Of a stretch of DNA of 41,054 bases, positions 1 through 6,878 are shown piece after piece. The notes beneath the pieces are model-generated. The model ran no database searches, had not been told where the DNA came from, and saw nothing but the letters and a program-made list of their open reading frames with translations. A program made the position numbers and the translations under genes. The stretch's first letter is position 1; the number at the start of each line of letters is the position of its first letter. This DNA is from a virus, in IMG/VR virus record IMGVR_UViG_3300036799_000106, positions 1-41,054 of that record. One strand, written 5' to 3'.

Positions 1-41
1 GAGTGTACTGCTTGCGGATAGCTTCGTCAGTTTCTGCACTC

Positions 42-248
42 TTAGGTCTTATCGCCCAGTACAGTTTCATTGTGACCCTCGTTAAGTGTGCGCCCATCGA
101 CGCTTACGATTAGCTCGAGAAGTTCTTCCACTTCTCCATAATCACCATTATCAATGGTATCTTTGACCCACGAATAGAAGTCGTCTTCCGAGATCTGTTC
201 ATCGTCGATTTCGAATTGGACGTTAATGATGCGTTTTGCCATCTTCAT
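42..248 (-). CDS. Hypothetical acidic small protein
   Basis: A 68-residue acidic protein with no recognised family. It follows the next gene upstream with a 26-base overlap and so is probably translated from the same leftward message. A second ATG two codons in (position 242) is an equally possible start, since neither has a clear ribosome site. The function is unknown; a small acidic early phage protein of this sort often binds a host factor, but nothing here shows that. Confidence 0.6.
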   Translation of the reverse strand: MKMAKRIINVQFEIDDEQISEDDFYSWVKDTIDNGDYGEVEELLELIVSVDGRTLNEGHNETVLGDKT

Positions 249-588
249 ACTCTTTGTTGATTGACTGTAGAAAGTCGTTAAGAACGAGTCGCACGATGTT
301 TAGCTTGGTTTCCCTCGAGGCGGCGTTCACCACAGGTAGGCTCTTAAAGAATGTCTCGATATCCTTGCCTTCCTCAACAATCGCTAAGTAGCCGATCATC
401 ACTACCTGTAGAGGAATTCGATCCATCTGAACTTCGGCTCTACCTGTTTCAATGACGGTAGGATCGTTCGACGGAACTTTTCCGTCATAGACACGGCCCC
501 ACAAAATCGTGGGCGTATTCTCCTGATCTTTGATCAACTGATCAGTTACGGGGCCAATCTTGCCACCAAGCCGCCGATGAAAGATCAT
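223..588 (-). CDS. Hypothetical protein
   Basis: A 121-residue soluble protein without a recognised domain. Its ATG overlaps the stop of the gene upstream as ATGA (585-588), which fixes the start and indicates translational coupling in the leftward early operon. No catalytic motif or membrane segment is visible. Confidence 0.7.
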   Translation of the reverse strand: MIFHRRLGGKIGPVTDQLIKDQENTPTILWGRVYDGKVPSNDPTVIETGRAEVQMDRIPLQVVMIGYLAIVEEGKDIETFFKSLPVVNAASRETKLNIVRLVLNDFLQSINKEYEDGKTHH

Positions 589-767
589 GGTTCTTTCTCC
601 AGCCGATCGTTAGTGATGTCATCCCAGTCTTGATCCATATCGTAAAGATTAGCTCCAGCTTCTTTATTCATTTCTTCAATCAGCTTCGCAAGACGCTGAC
701 TGAACGCGTTTGCCTGAGAATCTGTGCCGTCAGTATAGATGGTGAGCATCCATCGTTGATTGGCCAT
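585..767 (-). CDS. Hypothetical small protein
   Basis: A 60-residue protein starting MANQRWMLTIY. An AGAGGT ribosome site sits just before the ATG and overlaps the stop of the upstream 56-residue gene. The C-terminal half is strongly acidic. It is part of the coupled chain that runs from the promoter at 1437-1465. No family recognised. Confidence 0.65.
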   Translation of the reverse strand: MANQRWMLTIYTDGTDSQANAFSQRLAKLIEEMNKEAGANLYDMDQDWDDITNDRLEKEP

Positions 768-774
768 TGTACCT

Positions 775-945
775 CTAGTTATTAGATCTTGGAAAGTCTT
801 CGATTTCAGCTTTTAGAACGCTGATACCATTCTTTTCGAAGATCGATTTAACTTCTTCGAGTGTTTTGATAGCAAGGCCCAGCTCCCTATCCAGCTTCGT
901 AGGATCGCTAGGCCTCTCGATTACGAATGTAATCTTGATTCTCAA
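775..945 (-). CDS. Hypothetical 56-residue protein with TTG start
   Basis: This short frame begins at TTG (945-943), which overlaps the stop of the upstream gene as TTGA, and runs 56 codons to TAG (777-775). The product reads MRIKITFVIERPSD then a lysine- and glutamate-rich helix, ending FPRSNN. It fills the only gap in an otherwise gapless chain of genes, and its amino-acid make-up matches its neighbours. The function is unknown. The overlap and context make it more likely real than chance. Confidence 0.6.
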   Translation of the reverse strand: MRIKITFVIERPSDPTKLDRELGLAIKTLEEVKSIFEKNGISVLKAEIEDFPRSNN

Positions 946-1202
946 GAATCAACCGGCTTGTAAGACTTGCCTGGATAGAGCATCAGAAAGAATGTTCTCA
1001 GGACTGCTTCGATCACGGCCATTTCATCTTCCGAATGATCGAGCCCAAGAACTTCAAACATCGCGCCGCGATCGTAATCTGTTTTCAGATTCGACAGTAA
1101 TTGCGCTCCTTTGGTCATCAGATCCGCACTCGATACGTAAGCGCGATCATCGTCTTGACGGAGTTCCTTGATAAAATCTTCGAATGAATTAGGATATGCC
1201 AT
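942..1202 (-). CDS. Hypothetical protein
   Basis: An 86-residue protein starting MAYPNSFEDFIKEL. The ATG at 1202 lies one base after the TAA of the upstream gene; an upstream in-frame ATG at 1226 would overlap that gene by 23 bases and is less likely. The sequence is mostly helical, with an acidic centre. No family recognised. Confidence 0.65.
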   Translation of the reverse strand: MAYPNSFEDFIKELRQDDDRAYVSSADLMTKGAQLLSNLKTDYDRGAMFEVLGLDHSEDEMAVIEAVLRTFFLMLYPGKSYKPVDS

Positions 1203-1203
1203 C

Positions 1204-1410
1204 TTAGTCCCACGACTCGCCGGCATCGCCGGGGTTGAAGTCTCGAGGCTGTTGACGAGGATAGCGGCTATTGATTTTCTGTTCCGTCATCACGCGCTTG
1301 GCATGATGGAACTCGCACCGCGAGAACGCCTTCAGGCGCCCGCTGTAGCTATGATATTCGACTTTACCTTTGCAATCCGGACCATGTTGCAGACACAGAG
1401 GGGTTTCCAT
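1204..1410 (-). CDS. Small Cys/His-rich protein, possible zinc-binding
   Basis: A 68-residue protein starting METPLCLQHGPDC. A GGAGG ribosome site lies eight bases before the ATG at 1410, and a promoter (1437-1465) lies just upstream, so this is the first gene of its transcript. Cysteines and histidines cluster in the first 40 residues (C-x2-H-x3-C, then C-x2-HH), a spacing that could bind a metal. Zinc binding is inference; no named family is recognised. Confidence 0.65.
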   Translation of the reverse strand: METPLCLQHGPDCKGKVEYHSYSGRLKAFSRCEFHHAKRVMTEQKINSRYPRQQPRDFNPGDAGESWD

Positions 1411-1436
1411 ATGTAATACCTCCAAAGTATGGAAAC

Positions 1437-1465
1437 ATTATACCATACCCCTTAGAATAATACAA
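1437..1465 (-). promoter_or_regulatory. Sigma70-like extended -10 promoter, leftward
   Basis: On the minus strand TTGTAT (1465-1460) is followed by a 17-base spacer and TATAAT (1442-1437), with TGG before the -10 (extended -10). It precedes the gene starting at 1410. An upstream box, GTCATAAAATCACTTG, is shared with the promoters at 2998 and 5980. Confidence 0.8.
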
Positions 1466-1479
1466 GTGATTTTATGACC

Positions 1480-1764
1480 CTATTGCTTACTAGGAGCAGA
1501 ACAAAAGCGGGAGCAAGTTAGCTCAACCTTATCTTTTGCTTTAGATGCTTTGTAAGTTTGCCACTGCATGTTCTGAGGCGCGTCAAGTCCACAGCACGCC
1601 AAAGGACACTTGTGGTCAATAACATAGCCACTGCATCTTTTGATAGATCCTTTATCCTTACCGCCTGGACACGGATGCAATTTTCTAAATCTTGAAGCCG
1701 CGTTACTTGAACGGTGAGGAGCTGGACACGGGTTAGTGGCCAAGAGGATCATCAATAAGATCAT
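1480..1764 (-). CDS. Secreted HNH endonuclease-like protein
   Basis: A 94-residue protein. The N-terminus (MILLMILLATNPCPAP) is a short hydrophobic segment like a Sec signal peptide. The rest matches a widespread bacterial family of small exported proteins annotated as HNH endonucleases: HPCPGGK, then GYVIDHKCPLACCG around residues 46-59, then APQNMQWQT and KAKDK. The DH and N residues of the HNH core are present, and the paired cysteines suggest disulfides. The ATG at 1764 follows GAGGT, which overlaps the stop of the gene upstream. A periplasmic DNA-degrading role is inferred from the family. Confidence 0.75.
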   Translation of the reverse strand: MILLMILLATNPCPAPHRSSNAASRFRKLHPCPGGKDKGSIKRCSGYVIDHKCPLACCGLDAPQNMQWQTYKASKAKDKVELTCSRFCSAPSKQ

Positions 1765-1771
1765 ACTTACC

Positions 1772-2209
1772 TCAGTTTGCACCCGCCGTAATCTTCTCGA
1801 CGGTCCAGCGGTTGACTTCAGCAACGCCGTCTTTAGTTACAGTGACTTCTGCCTCGAGATCGCGGCAAAGAACAGCAATCGCCTTAGCGTGGCGGCGCAG
1901 CTGTTCGAGTTTGCTCAGATATTCTACAGGTGCCTTAACTACCTTCCTGGGAGTCGCGTGCTTGACCACCTTTCGCGCCTTTCCGTTGCTCTGCTTGAGA
2001 ATGTCGAGAAGGGCCGGGACATCGGTGCTCGGAATGCAGAGAGGAGTCTTGCCTGCACCGCGCCTCCTCAAATCGGAACGAGGCTTGATATCTAGCCCGA
2101 GTTTGCGAGCAGTCAAACGTACCGTGGTATCAGCTCTGCCTGACTGCGCAACCAAGTCGGAGAGCCTCGTCCAAGAAATCTGTCCATTCGTTTCGGTGGC
2201 CGGAGCCAT
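1772..2209 (-). CDS. Putative HTH DNA-binding protein
   Basis: A 145-residue basic protein starting MAPATETNG; AAGGAAC lies seven bases before the ATG. Residues about 12-40 (LSDLVAQSGRADTTVRLTAR) look like a small helix-turn-helix, followed by a lysine-rich middle (KARKVVKHATPRKVVKAP) and a C-terminal coiled-coil-like helix. DNA binding is inferred from this arrangement; no named family is recognised. It is co-transcribed with the HNH-like gene seven bases downstream. Confidence 0.6.
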   Translation of the reverse strand: MAPATETNGQISWTRLSDLVAQSGRADTTVRLTARKLGLDIKPRSDLRRRGAGKTPLCIPSTDVPALLDILKQSNGKARKVVKHATPRKVVKAPVEYLSKLEQLRRHAKAIAVLCRDLEAEVTVTKDGVAEVNRWTVEKITAGAN

Positions 2210-2211
2210 TA

Positions 2212-2448
2212 TTAATGTTCCTTTCTTCGTGTTTCTTGATAGTGAGTATAGTCTTTGAAGCCACTGCGAGTGACACAATGAATGATAATTCTGGTCAATT
2301 TCTTATTATCTGATGGGTAAAACGTAATTACAGCTTCTGATTCAGTTAAATTCCAATCCTTAGCTCGAGCTCTACGAAGAGCTTTACGCTCAAGAAAAGT
2401 CCTGATCGCAACTGCTTGTTTGAATGCTTCCCATCTGATCTGTTGCAT
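2212..2448 (-). CDS. Hypothetical basic protein
   Basis: A 78-residue protein starting MQQIRWEAF, rich in Arg and Lys, with a beta-like centre (AVITFYPSDNKKLTRIIIHC). The ATG at 2448 lies just after the stop of the upstream gene; an upstream GTG at 2469 is an alternative with a 19-base overlap. No family recognised. Confidence 0.6.
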   Translation of the reverse strand: MQQIRWEAFKQAVAIRTFLERKALRRARAKDWNLTESEAVITFYPSDNKKLTRIIIHCVTRSGFKDYTHYQETRRKEH

Positions 2449-2450
2449 CG

Positions 2451-2768
2451 TCACGGAATTTTCTTCCACGATGCAGCAAGAGGAGTAGTTCCGTAATCCG
2501 CTTCTTTCTCTTCATCAGGAACGTCCTCGAGCTTAGAATATTGATCGTCGCGCCACACGAACCATGCCGCGGTCATCGCATCACCGTCTTCGTTATCTTC
2601 GCTCTTTGGAACGATTGCGTAGTACTGACTCTGGCCGAAACGATTGTTCTCGGTTGTATAGACATTGCCTCCAAGCGCCTCGGCAATGTCTGCAACCATA
2701 CCATCGATATCGCTTCGAAGAGCCTCTGTGTTATCGACGTCCAGAGGAGACGGGACGATCTTAATCAT
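2451..2768 (-). CDS. Hypothetical acidic protein
   Basis: A 105-residue acidic protein starting MIKIVPSPLDVDN. Its ATG overlaps the stop of the upstream gene as ATGA. No recognised domain. It is the second gene of the transcript that begins at the promoter 2998-3026. Confidence 0.65.
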   Translation of the reverse strand: MIKIVPSPLDVDNTEALRSDIDGMVADIAEALGGNVYTTENNRFGQSQYYAIVPKSEDNEDGDAMTAAWFVWRDDQYSKLEDVPDEEKEADYGTTPLAASWKKIP

Positions 2769-2968
2769 TTGACCTTGACCACCAATCCGTCTTTCATCTC
2801 GACTTTTGCATACCAGGTATGCGGAGCCGGAGCGTGGGGACCCTCGACATATTCGATCCCGTTCTCCACAGGAGAGCCGAGGCCGGGAGCGTAGATGCGA
2901 ACTTTAGACCCAGCGGCGACTGCGCGCTTCAGGTCAGCCTTTGATTTGAAGTTACGATCCGTATACAT
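2765..2968 (-). CDS. Conserved phage hypothetical protein (MYTDRNF type)
   Basis: A 67-residue protein starting MYTDRNFKSKADLKRAV and ending in a Trp-Tyr-Ala beta strand followed by GLVVKVK. I recognise this pattern as a conserved small protein of phages and proteobacteria with no assigned function (N-terminal helix, APGLGSPVENG loop, EGPHAPAPHTWYA). AAAGGAAC precedes the ATG, and the promoter at 2998-3026 makes it the first gene of its operon. Confidence 0.75.
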   Translation of the reverse strand: MYTDRNFKSKADLKRAVAAGSKVRIYAPGLGSPVENGIEYVEGPHAPAPHTWYAKVEMKDGLVVKVK

Positions 2969-2997
2969 TTAAGTTCCTTTCGAACTATTTATAACTC

Positions 2998-3026
2998 ATT
3001 ATACCATAGGTGGGTTGACCCTCCAA
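2998..3026 (-). promoter_or_regulatory. Sigma70-like extended -10 promoter, leftward
   Basis: On the minus strand TTGGAG (3026-3021), a 17-base spacer, then TATGG directly before TATAAT (3003-2998). The upstream box GTCAAAAAATCATTTG matches those at 1465 and 6008. It drives the genes at 2765-2968 and onward. Confidence 0.75.
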
Positions 3027-3038
3027 ATGATTTTTTGA

Positions 3039-3269
3039 CTATGTAGATGCCGTAACTTTGTTCCTAGAGATCGCCTGGGTCAAAAGTGTCTGGGCGTCGT
3101 CGGGTTTCCAATCAATCATCTCAGCTTCATTCACTCCAATACGATCTCCGTACTTCTCGATCTGATACTTATCTCCTCCCTTCGCAATGAACTGAAGCCA
3201 CTCGAGCCAAGCCAAACGCCTAAATCGATAGATGGTACCTTCCATAGTCGCATAGACGAATTGTGTCAT
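3039..3269 (-). CDS. Hypothetical protein
   Basis: A 76-residue protein starting MTQFVYATMEGTIYRF, Trp-rich in the middle (LAWLEWLQF). Its ATG overlaps the stop of the upstream gene as ATGA. It is the last gene before the promoter at 2998. No family recognised. Confidence 0.65.
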   Translation of the reverse strand: MTQFVYATMEGTIYRFRRLAWLEWLQFIAKGGDKYQIEKYGDRIGVNEAEMIDWKPDDAQTLLTQAISRNKVTAST

Positions 3270-3502
3270 TTTTGCTCCGGTTTTGGCCAGGTGATCCCTT
3301 CACCGAACTTCCATTCGGCACATAGCAGATCACCACCATCGGTAATGATAACACGGCGAATGATTCCAAGTTTAGAAGCTGGGCGTTGAATTAGATCCAA
3401 GAACCTCTCTTGAGCAGTATCTACATCAACGTATCTAACCTCGGGTCCATCATGAGTATCGTCAGGATAGAACGCGTAGACGGAGAATTCACCTTCGCTC
3501 AT
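3266..3502 (-). CDS. Hypothetical protein
   Basis: A 78-residue protein starting MSEGEFSVYAFYPDD. The ATG at 3502 overlaps the upstream stop as ATGA, which is why it is chosen over the longer reading from 3517. It is mostly beta-like with acidic loops. No family recognised. Confidence 0.65.
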   Translation of the reverse strand: MSEGEFSVYAFYPDDTHDGPEVRYVDVDTAQERFLDLIQRPASKLGIIRRVIITDGGDLLCAEWKFGEGITWPKPEQK

Positions 3503-3879
3503 GGTTGAAGCTTCCACTTTGTAGCAGTCTTCGTTAGGTGTTCGGCCCAGTCCTGAGGATACTGATCGTCGTGAATCTTTTGAAGAGATAACAGGAACCT
3601 TTCATCTTCAGATCCAGATTGATAGATAACACCAGATGCTTGAAGAGCTTTCCATACTTTGTAATCAGTGACTAAATCTCCATTTATCTCAGGTCTGAAA
3701 TGCTCGTCCAGGATCAAACAACCGATCCCACACATCCTACCGTTCGGTCCTCTGTACGCACAACTTATCGCTTTAGCTACCGTCCCATCATTCCTCGTAA
3801 ACTCAACCTCAATCTCAGAAACCGCTAACTGAGTCAGAAGGTGATTCTTAACTTTGTTGTAGACTTCTTGCCTATTCAT
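3499..3879 (-). CDS. Conserved hypothetical protein
   Basis: A 126-residue protein starting MNRQEVYNKVKNHLL. The pattern CAYRGPNGRMCGIGCLI, then LLSLQKIHDDQYPQDWAEHL, is one I recognise from a widespread uncharacterised family in proteobacteria and their phages: an N-terminal helix, a Cys-rich turn that may bind metal, and a C-terminal helix with HD. The ATG overlaps the upstream stop as ATGA. The function is unknown. Confidence 0.75.
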   Translation of the reverse strand: MNRQEVYNKVKNHLLTQLAVSEIEVEFTRNDGTVAKAISCAYRGPNGRMCGIGCLILDEHFRPEINGDLVTDYKVWKALQASGVIYQSGSEDERFLLSLQKIHDDQYPQDWAEHLTKTATKWKLQP

Positions 3880-4139
3880 TTGCCACCTTCACGTTTCTCA
3901 TCACCTTTGATTTCAGCCGCAGATTCCGCATCCGGTTTCGGGGTAGTAAAAGATCCCGTTTGATGAAGAAGCTGTCCCGTAATTAAATTATGGATGCTAA
4001 CCGCGCTTCCTTCAGGCGCGATTCGCTGATATCTATGATCGAGATTTTGCCGGATCATATTTATGAATCTAGCTTCAGCTAGATACTCTTTCTCTTTGCA
4101 CCACTCGGGGAGTTGAATCGTTACTCTAAACACCTTCAT
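3876..4139 (-). CDS. Hypothetical protein
   Basis: An 87-residue protein starting MKVFRVTIQLPEWC. The ATG at 4139 overlaps the upstream stop as ATGA, ruling out longer readings in this frame. A beta-alpha N-terminal half is followed by a hydrophilic tail (KPDAESAAEIKGDEK). No family recognised. Confidence 0.65.
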   Translation of the reverse strand: MKVFRVTIQLPEWCKEKEYLAEARFINMIRQNLDHRYQRIAPEGSAVSIHNLITGQLLHQTGSFTTPKPDAESAAEIKGDEKREGGK

Positions 4140-4318
4140 TTGGCCGCCTTCATAGATTTGAAGAACTCTGCACGCTTGCGCAGATATTCGAGTGAAGTTC
4201 CGCGGCGCAAAGTATCGCGCCAGACCGATTTGCGAACTGTTTCTGGCATTCCACAAGCATCCGCAAAGTCGTCGAATGCCTTGTGAAGCTCGGCTAGTTG
4301 TTCAGGAGTCTTCTTCAC
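4136..4318 (-). CDS. Hypothetical small helical protein
   Basis: A 60-residue helical protein (KKTPEQLAELHKAF...). The start is GTG at 4318, overlapping the upstream stop as GTGA. It is strongly charged and basic at the C-terminus. No family recognised. Confidence 0.65.
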   Translation of the reverse strand: MKKTPEQLAELHKAFDDFADACGMPETVRKSVWRDTLRRGTSLEYLRKRAEFFKSMKAAK

Positions 4319-4566
4319 ACAATTTCCTTCTCCGACACGCTCAGGTTGTCGCTCATGCGCACCTTCTCAGAGCATTCTTTGATGTGTTCGCCCATCATAT
4401 CATACAGCTTCTCGTAGAGATTCCCATACGTCGGAATCCCAATCGAGAAGGGCTTGCTGATATCCTTTGCGCAGAAGGGGCAGATGCATTGAAACTTAGT
4501 GACAGAGACCCGATTGAATGCAACCGGGGCGCCACCGAATGTTAAGATATCGTCAACGTGTCTCAT
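4315..4566 (-). CDS. Hypothetical protein with Cys cluster
   Basis: An 83-residue protein starting MRHVDDILTFGG. Residues 27-32 (CICPFC) and a later HIKEC could form a zinc site; this is inference. A GAGGA ribosome site lies six bases before the ATG, inside the end of the 38-residue gene that overlaps it by 14 bases. Confidence 0.65.
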   Translation of the reverse strand: MRHVDDILTFGGAPVAFNRVSVTKFQCICPFCAKDISKPFSIGIPTYGNLYEKLYDMMGEHIKECSEKVRMSDNLSVSEKEIV

Positions 4567-4669
4567 ACTTCTTCCTCAGAAAGCGGATAAGTAGCATCAA
4601 AGCGTCTTGAAACCTGCCCATCAAGACCATCTGCTCCATCTCGTCCAATTGTTCCACGTCTGTTTTCAT
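4553..4669 (-). CDS. Hypothetical 38-residue protein
   Basis: A frame of 38 codons (MKTDVEQLDEMEQMVLMG... ending LRKKYETR) whose ATG overlaps the upstream stop as ATGA. Its own 3' end carries the ribosome site of the next gene, so it sits exactly in the chain. The product is one amphipathic helix, acidic at the front and basic at the back. The function is unknown. The double overlap supports it being translated. Confidence 0.6.
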   Translation of the reverse strand: MKTDVEQLDEMEQMVLMGRFQDALMLLIRFLRKKYETR

Positions 4670-4920
4670 CGCGGAGTTTTCCCGTCATGGAGGATAAGAT
4701 TGAGATAAGCATCTTTTGAATGGGTCCCAAGATTCGAATCGTTCTTGATGATCTCGACGTACTTGGCCACCATGATCTCGTGCTTCTTTATGATTGAGAC
4801 GACTTCCTCGATATCAGCCTTCTGGATGACCTGGCCGAAGAAAGTCATGTGCCTCATCAATTCGGCGATCCATCTGGTATGGCTCATCGCCATGTGGAAG
4901 GCGCTTTCGGATGAGGTCAT
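4666..4920 (-). CDS. Hypothetical helical protein
   Basis: An 84-residue protein starting MTSSESAFHMAMSHTRW, predicted helical, with Met- and His-rich first helices. The ATG overlaps the stop of the DUF2786 gene as ATGA, so the two are translationally coupled. No family recognised. Confidence 0.65.
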   Translation of the reverse strand: MTSSESAFHMAMSHTRWIAELMRHMTFFGQVIQKADIEEVVSIIKKHEIMVAKYVEIIKNDSNLGTHSKDAYLNLILHDGKTPR

Positions 4921-5630
4921 TTCAGCTCCTTGGGCTTGTTCGCGTGAATCTGTGTCGTCAAGTTGATTGTGTCGGCATACGCCTTGCCGCGCTCAAAAGC
5001 CTCCGTGCGAACTGTAGTCTGGCGGGTCTTGGACTTCAAGAGCTTGGTTCCCATCTCTTGAATAAACGCCAGGTTAGCTTCCGCCTCGCGCTTCGCGATA
5101 TCGTAAAGAACGAGAGCTGATCCTGTATTTGTGATATCCCGCTGGGATGCCGCTACAATCTGGTCAATCCTGTGGTAAAGCCGATTTGCAGCGCCGACAC
5201 AAAATGACCGCGCCGGCGGCGTAAGGCGGTGCTTGTACAGCCTGTCAGCCTCTCTGATCAGAGTTTTGATAATCCAATCGGACATATACATCGCGGTAGT
5301 CGCCGCCGATTCGCGGCCGACGAAGTGATGCTCACCTCGAGTCCCGTTGATTTTGCGACCGAAGTAGTACTTGCAGCGAAAGAGCTTTGCCACGCTGTCG
5401 CGAATTGATTTAGCGTAAGGAGCGTTCCATCCATCCATCATAAGATGGACTCGCGGATCTTCGACGTCCCGAAGCGTTAGCGGGACGTCTTCCATGTCTA
5501 GCTCATACTTGGCGAGAAGATCATGCGCCATCTGGAGCGCATTATCGCGCTCGGCCTCTGTAGCTGCCTCGTTGTTGGCCAGCTCCAGCATTTTGCGGAC
5601 TTTGACTAGGATCTTTTCTTCTGTGGTCAT
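4917..5630 (-). CDS. DUF2786 domain protein
   Basis: A 237-residue protein. The first 45 residues (EEKILVKVRKMLELANN..., then ALQMAHDLLAKYELDM) match the DUF2786 domain found in phage and bacterial proteins of unknown function. The middle holds HHFVGRESAATTAMYMSDW and RSFCVGAANRLYHRI, which resemble the region usually following DUF2786. It is the largest gene of the leftward operon. The biochemical role is unknown. Confidence 0.8.
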   Translation of the reverse strand: MTTEEKILVKVRKMLELANNEAATEAERDNALQMAHDLLAKYELDMEDVPLTLRDVEDPRVHLMMDGWNAPYAKSIRDSVAKLFRCKYYFGRKINGTRGEHHFVGRESAATTAMYMSDWIIKTLIREADRLYKHRLTPPARSFCVGAANRLYHRIDQIVAASQRDITNTGSALVLYDIAKREAEANLAFIQEMGTKLLKSKTRQTTVRTEAFERGKAYADTINLTTQIHANKPKELK

Positions 5631-5691
5631 ATAAGTTATGGCATCCGTTAGGATCTACTTTAGAGGTTGCGAACCGTAAGGGTTTATGGTA

Positions 5692-5916
5692 CTATTCAGC
5701 GTGGCGGTTATCCTCAAACAGCCTAAACAAAGGCTCCTCGAGCTCTCGAACATGTCGCTTAAGCGATTCATATTCTTCCTGGTATTCAAGGTCATCTTTG
5801 TAGATGTCGCCAAGTTCGGTGGTGATGAGGAGATGATCACGGTAGTAGTCTTCCATGGTTTGAAGCTCTTCGCGATCCAGTTCCAGCTCTTCGATATGTT
5901 GAAAATAGAGAATCAT
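5692..5916 (-). CDS. Hypothetical acidic coiled-coil protein
   Basis: A 74-residue, very acidic, helical protein starting MILYFQHIEELELD. It is the first gene after the promoter at 5980-6008. The AGGAAC ribosome site touches a perfect hairpin (5929-5951) in the leader, suggesting control of its translation or message stability. No family recognised. Confidence 0.7.
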   Translation of the reverse strand: MILYFQHIEELELDREELQTMEDYYRDHLLITTELGDIYKDDLEYQEEYESLKRHVRELEEPLFRLFEDNRHAE

Positions 5917-5928
5917 TGAATTGTTCCT

Positions 5929-5951
5929 AAATTTAGATGTTATCTAAATTT
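5929..5951 (-). promoter_or_regulatory. Leader hairpin next to ribosome site
   Basis: AAATTTAGAT and ATCTAAATTT form a perfect 10-base-pair stem with a three-base loop. In the leftward message it ends immediately before AGGAAC, the ribosome site of the gene starting at 5916. The same DNA contains the AGATGTTATC word that recurs at 6029, so it could instead be an operator. Confidence 0.6.
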
Positions 5952-5979
5952 TTGAGGTTGTTAACCATTTACATCTAAC

Positions 5980-6008
5980 ATTATACCATATACCCGAGAT
6001 CCTTTCAA
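5980..6008 (-). promoter_or_regulatory. Sigma70-like extended -10 promoter, leftward
   Basis: On the minus strand TTGAAA (6008-6003), 17 bases, TATGG then TATAAT (5985-5980). The upstream box GTCAAGAAATCACTTG is shared with the promoters at 1437 and 2998. It drives the long leftward operon beginning at 5916. Confidence 0.8.
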
Positions 6009-6028
6009 GTGATTTCTTGACCCCACGT

Positions 6029-6045
6029 AGATGTTATCAACATCT
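6029..6045. promoter_or_regulatory. Inverted repeat, candidate operator
   Basis: AGATGTT-ATC-AACATCT is a perfect 7-base-pair inverted repeat between the leftward promoter and the first rightward gene. The ten-base word AGATGTTATC recurs at 5935-5944, and TTAGATGT appears inverted at 5972-5979. Such repeats between divergent phage operons usually bind a repressor; no repressor gene is identified here. Confidence 0.5.
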
Positions 6046-6057
6046 TAGGATGATGAT

Positions 6058-6489
6058 GTGAGCTATCACTATAAGAAGGTACTTCAGATACCTAAGACGC
6101 CAGCAGAGATCCGCGAGGAGATGCGCCTCGAGGGTCATATAATGCTGAACCAAAAGGTGCAAGCTCGAGACAGTGATGGCGATATTGTACTAATAGGTCT
6201 TGTTCAATACGTCGGCCCTGGATACGCTAGAGTTGTTATCAAGAAACAGTTCTGGGATCCACCAACAAAACTAATCTGCTTTAAAGTATGGCTCTGTACT
6301 TCTAATGGTCACATAAACATGAAGAAATGCTATAGAGATGACCACAATAGATCTCTATGGTTTGAAAGAGCGTCGGCGGCATCTACGTTTGCTCCCACAC
6401 CCCTAGCAGATACGCCGTGGCCTCCAGACGAGAACCCATACGATGTTCCGCACCCTGGATATGATACTAAAGTACAGGAGGACAAATGA
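6058..6489 (+). CDS. Hypothetical protein
   Basis: A 143-residue protein with a GTG start (6058) behind AGGAT. It is the first gene of the rightward early operon. The central part is beta-rich (DGDIVLIGLVQYVGPGYARV) and the C-terminus is Pro-rich and probably unstructured. No family recognised. A weak rightward promoter may lie at 6017-6046 (TTGACC, 18 bases, CATCTT), but the -10 is poor. Confidence 0.65.
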   Translation: MSYHYKKVLQIPKTPAEIREEMRLEGHIMLNQKVQARDSDGDIVLIGLVQYVGPGYARVVIKKQFWDPPTKLICFKVWLCTSNGHINMKKCYRDDHNRSLWFERASAASTFAPTPLADTPWPPDENPYDVPHPGYDTKVQEDK

Positions 6490-6878
6490 AGACGATCTAT
6501 CTATGCGGCGGTATCTATTCTCTCGATCGCGATGCCTACAAAGATTGGAGAGAAGCCGCTAAGAAGAAACTAGAACCAGACTATTTAATTCTGGACCCTA
6601 CCCGGCGTATCTACAACAACGCAGATGCTGACTCTATTCGACAGCTAGTGAATATGGACATTCGCGATATTTGTCATTCACACATACTGCTCGCAAATGT
6701 AAGTCAGCCGTCGTGGGGAACGGCGATGGAGATCTTCTACGCTCATCGGCAGAACAAGAAGGTAATCTCATTCGGAGTACCATCTAGCTATCGCAGCCCC
6801 TGGCTTCTGCATCATTCAACTGTTGTAGTTCCTACCCTCGAAGAAGCTATCACTTACATCAAGGAGCAAAAACTATGA
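6486..6878 (+). CDS. Nucleoside 2-deoxyribosyltransferase-like protein
   Basis: A 130-residue protein matching the nucleoside 2-deoxyribosyltransferase fold: IYLCGGIYS at the N-terminus (substrate loop), DPTRR near residue 38, MDIRDICHSHILLAN, and WGTAMEIFYA around residues 77-86 with the Glu that is the usual nucleophile. Family members move deoxyribose between bases or hydrolyse deoxynucleotides; in a phage this may serve nucleotide salvage or breakdown of non-canonical nucleotides. The start overlaps the previous stop as ATGA. Activity and substrate are inferred from family only. Confidence 0.8.
   Translation: MKTIYLCGGIYSLDRDAYKDWREAAKKKLEPDYLILDPTRRIYNNADADSIRQLVNMDIRDICHSHILLANVSQPSWGTAMEIFYAHRQNKKVISFGVPSSYRSPWLLHHSTVVVPTLEEAITYIKEQKL

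Noticed and set aside
1-39. Possible start of another leftward gene (GTG at 39) running off the left edge
   Set aside because: Only 13 codons are visible and no ribosome site precedes it.
6017-6046. Rightward promoter TTGACC with 18-base spacer and CATCTT
   Set aside because: The -10 matches poorly; not listed as a feature, although an activator-dependent promoter here is possible.
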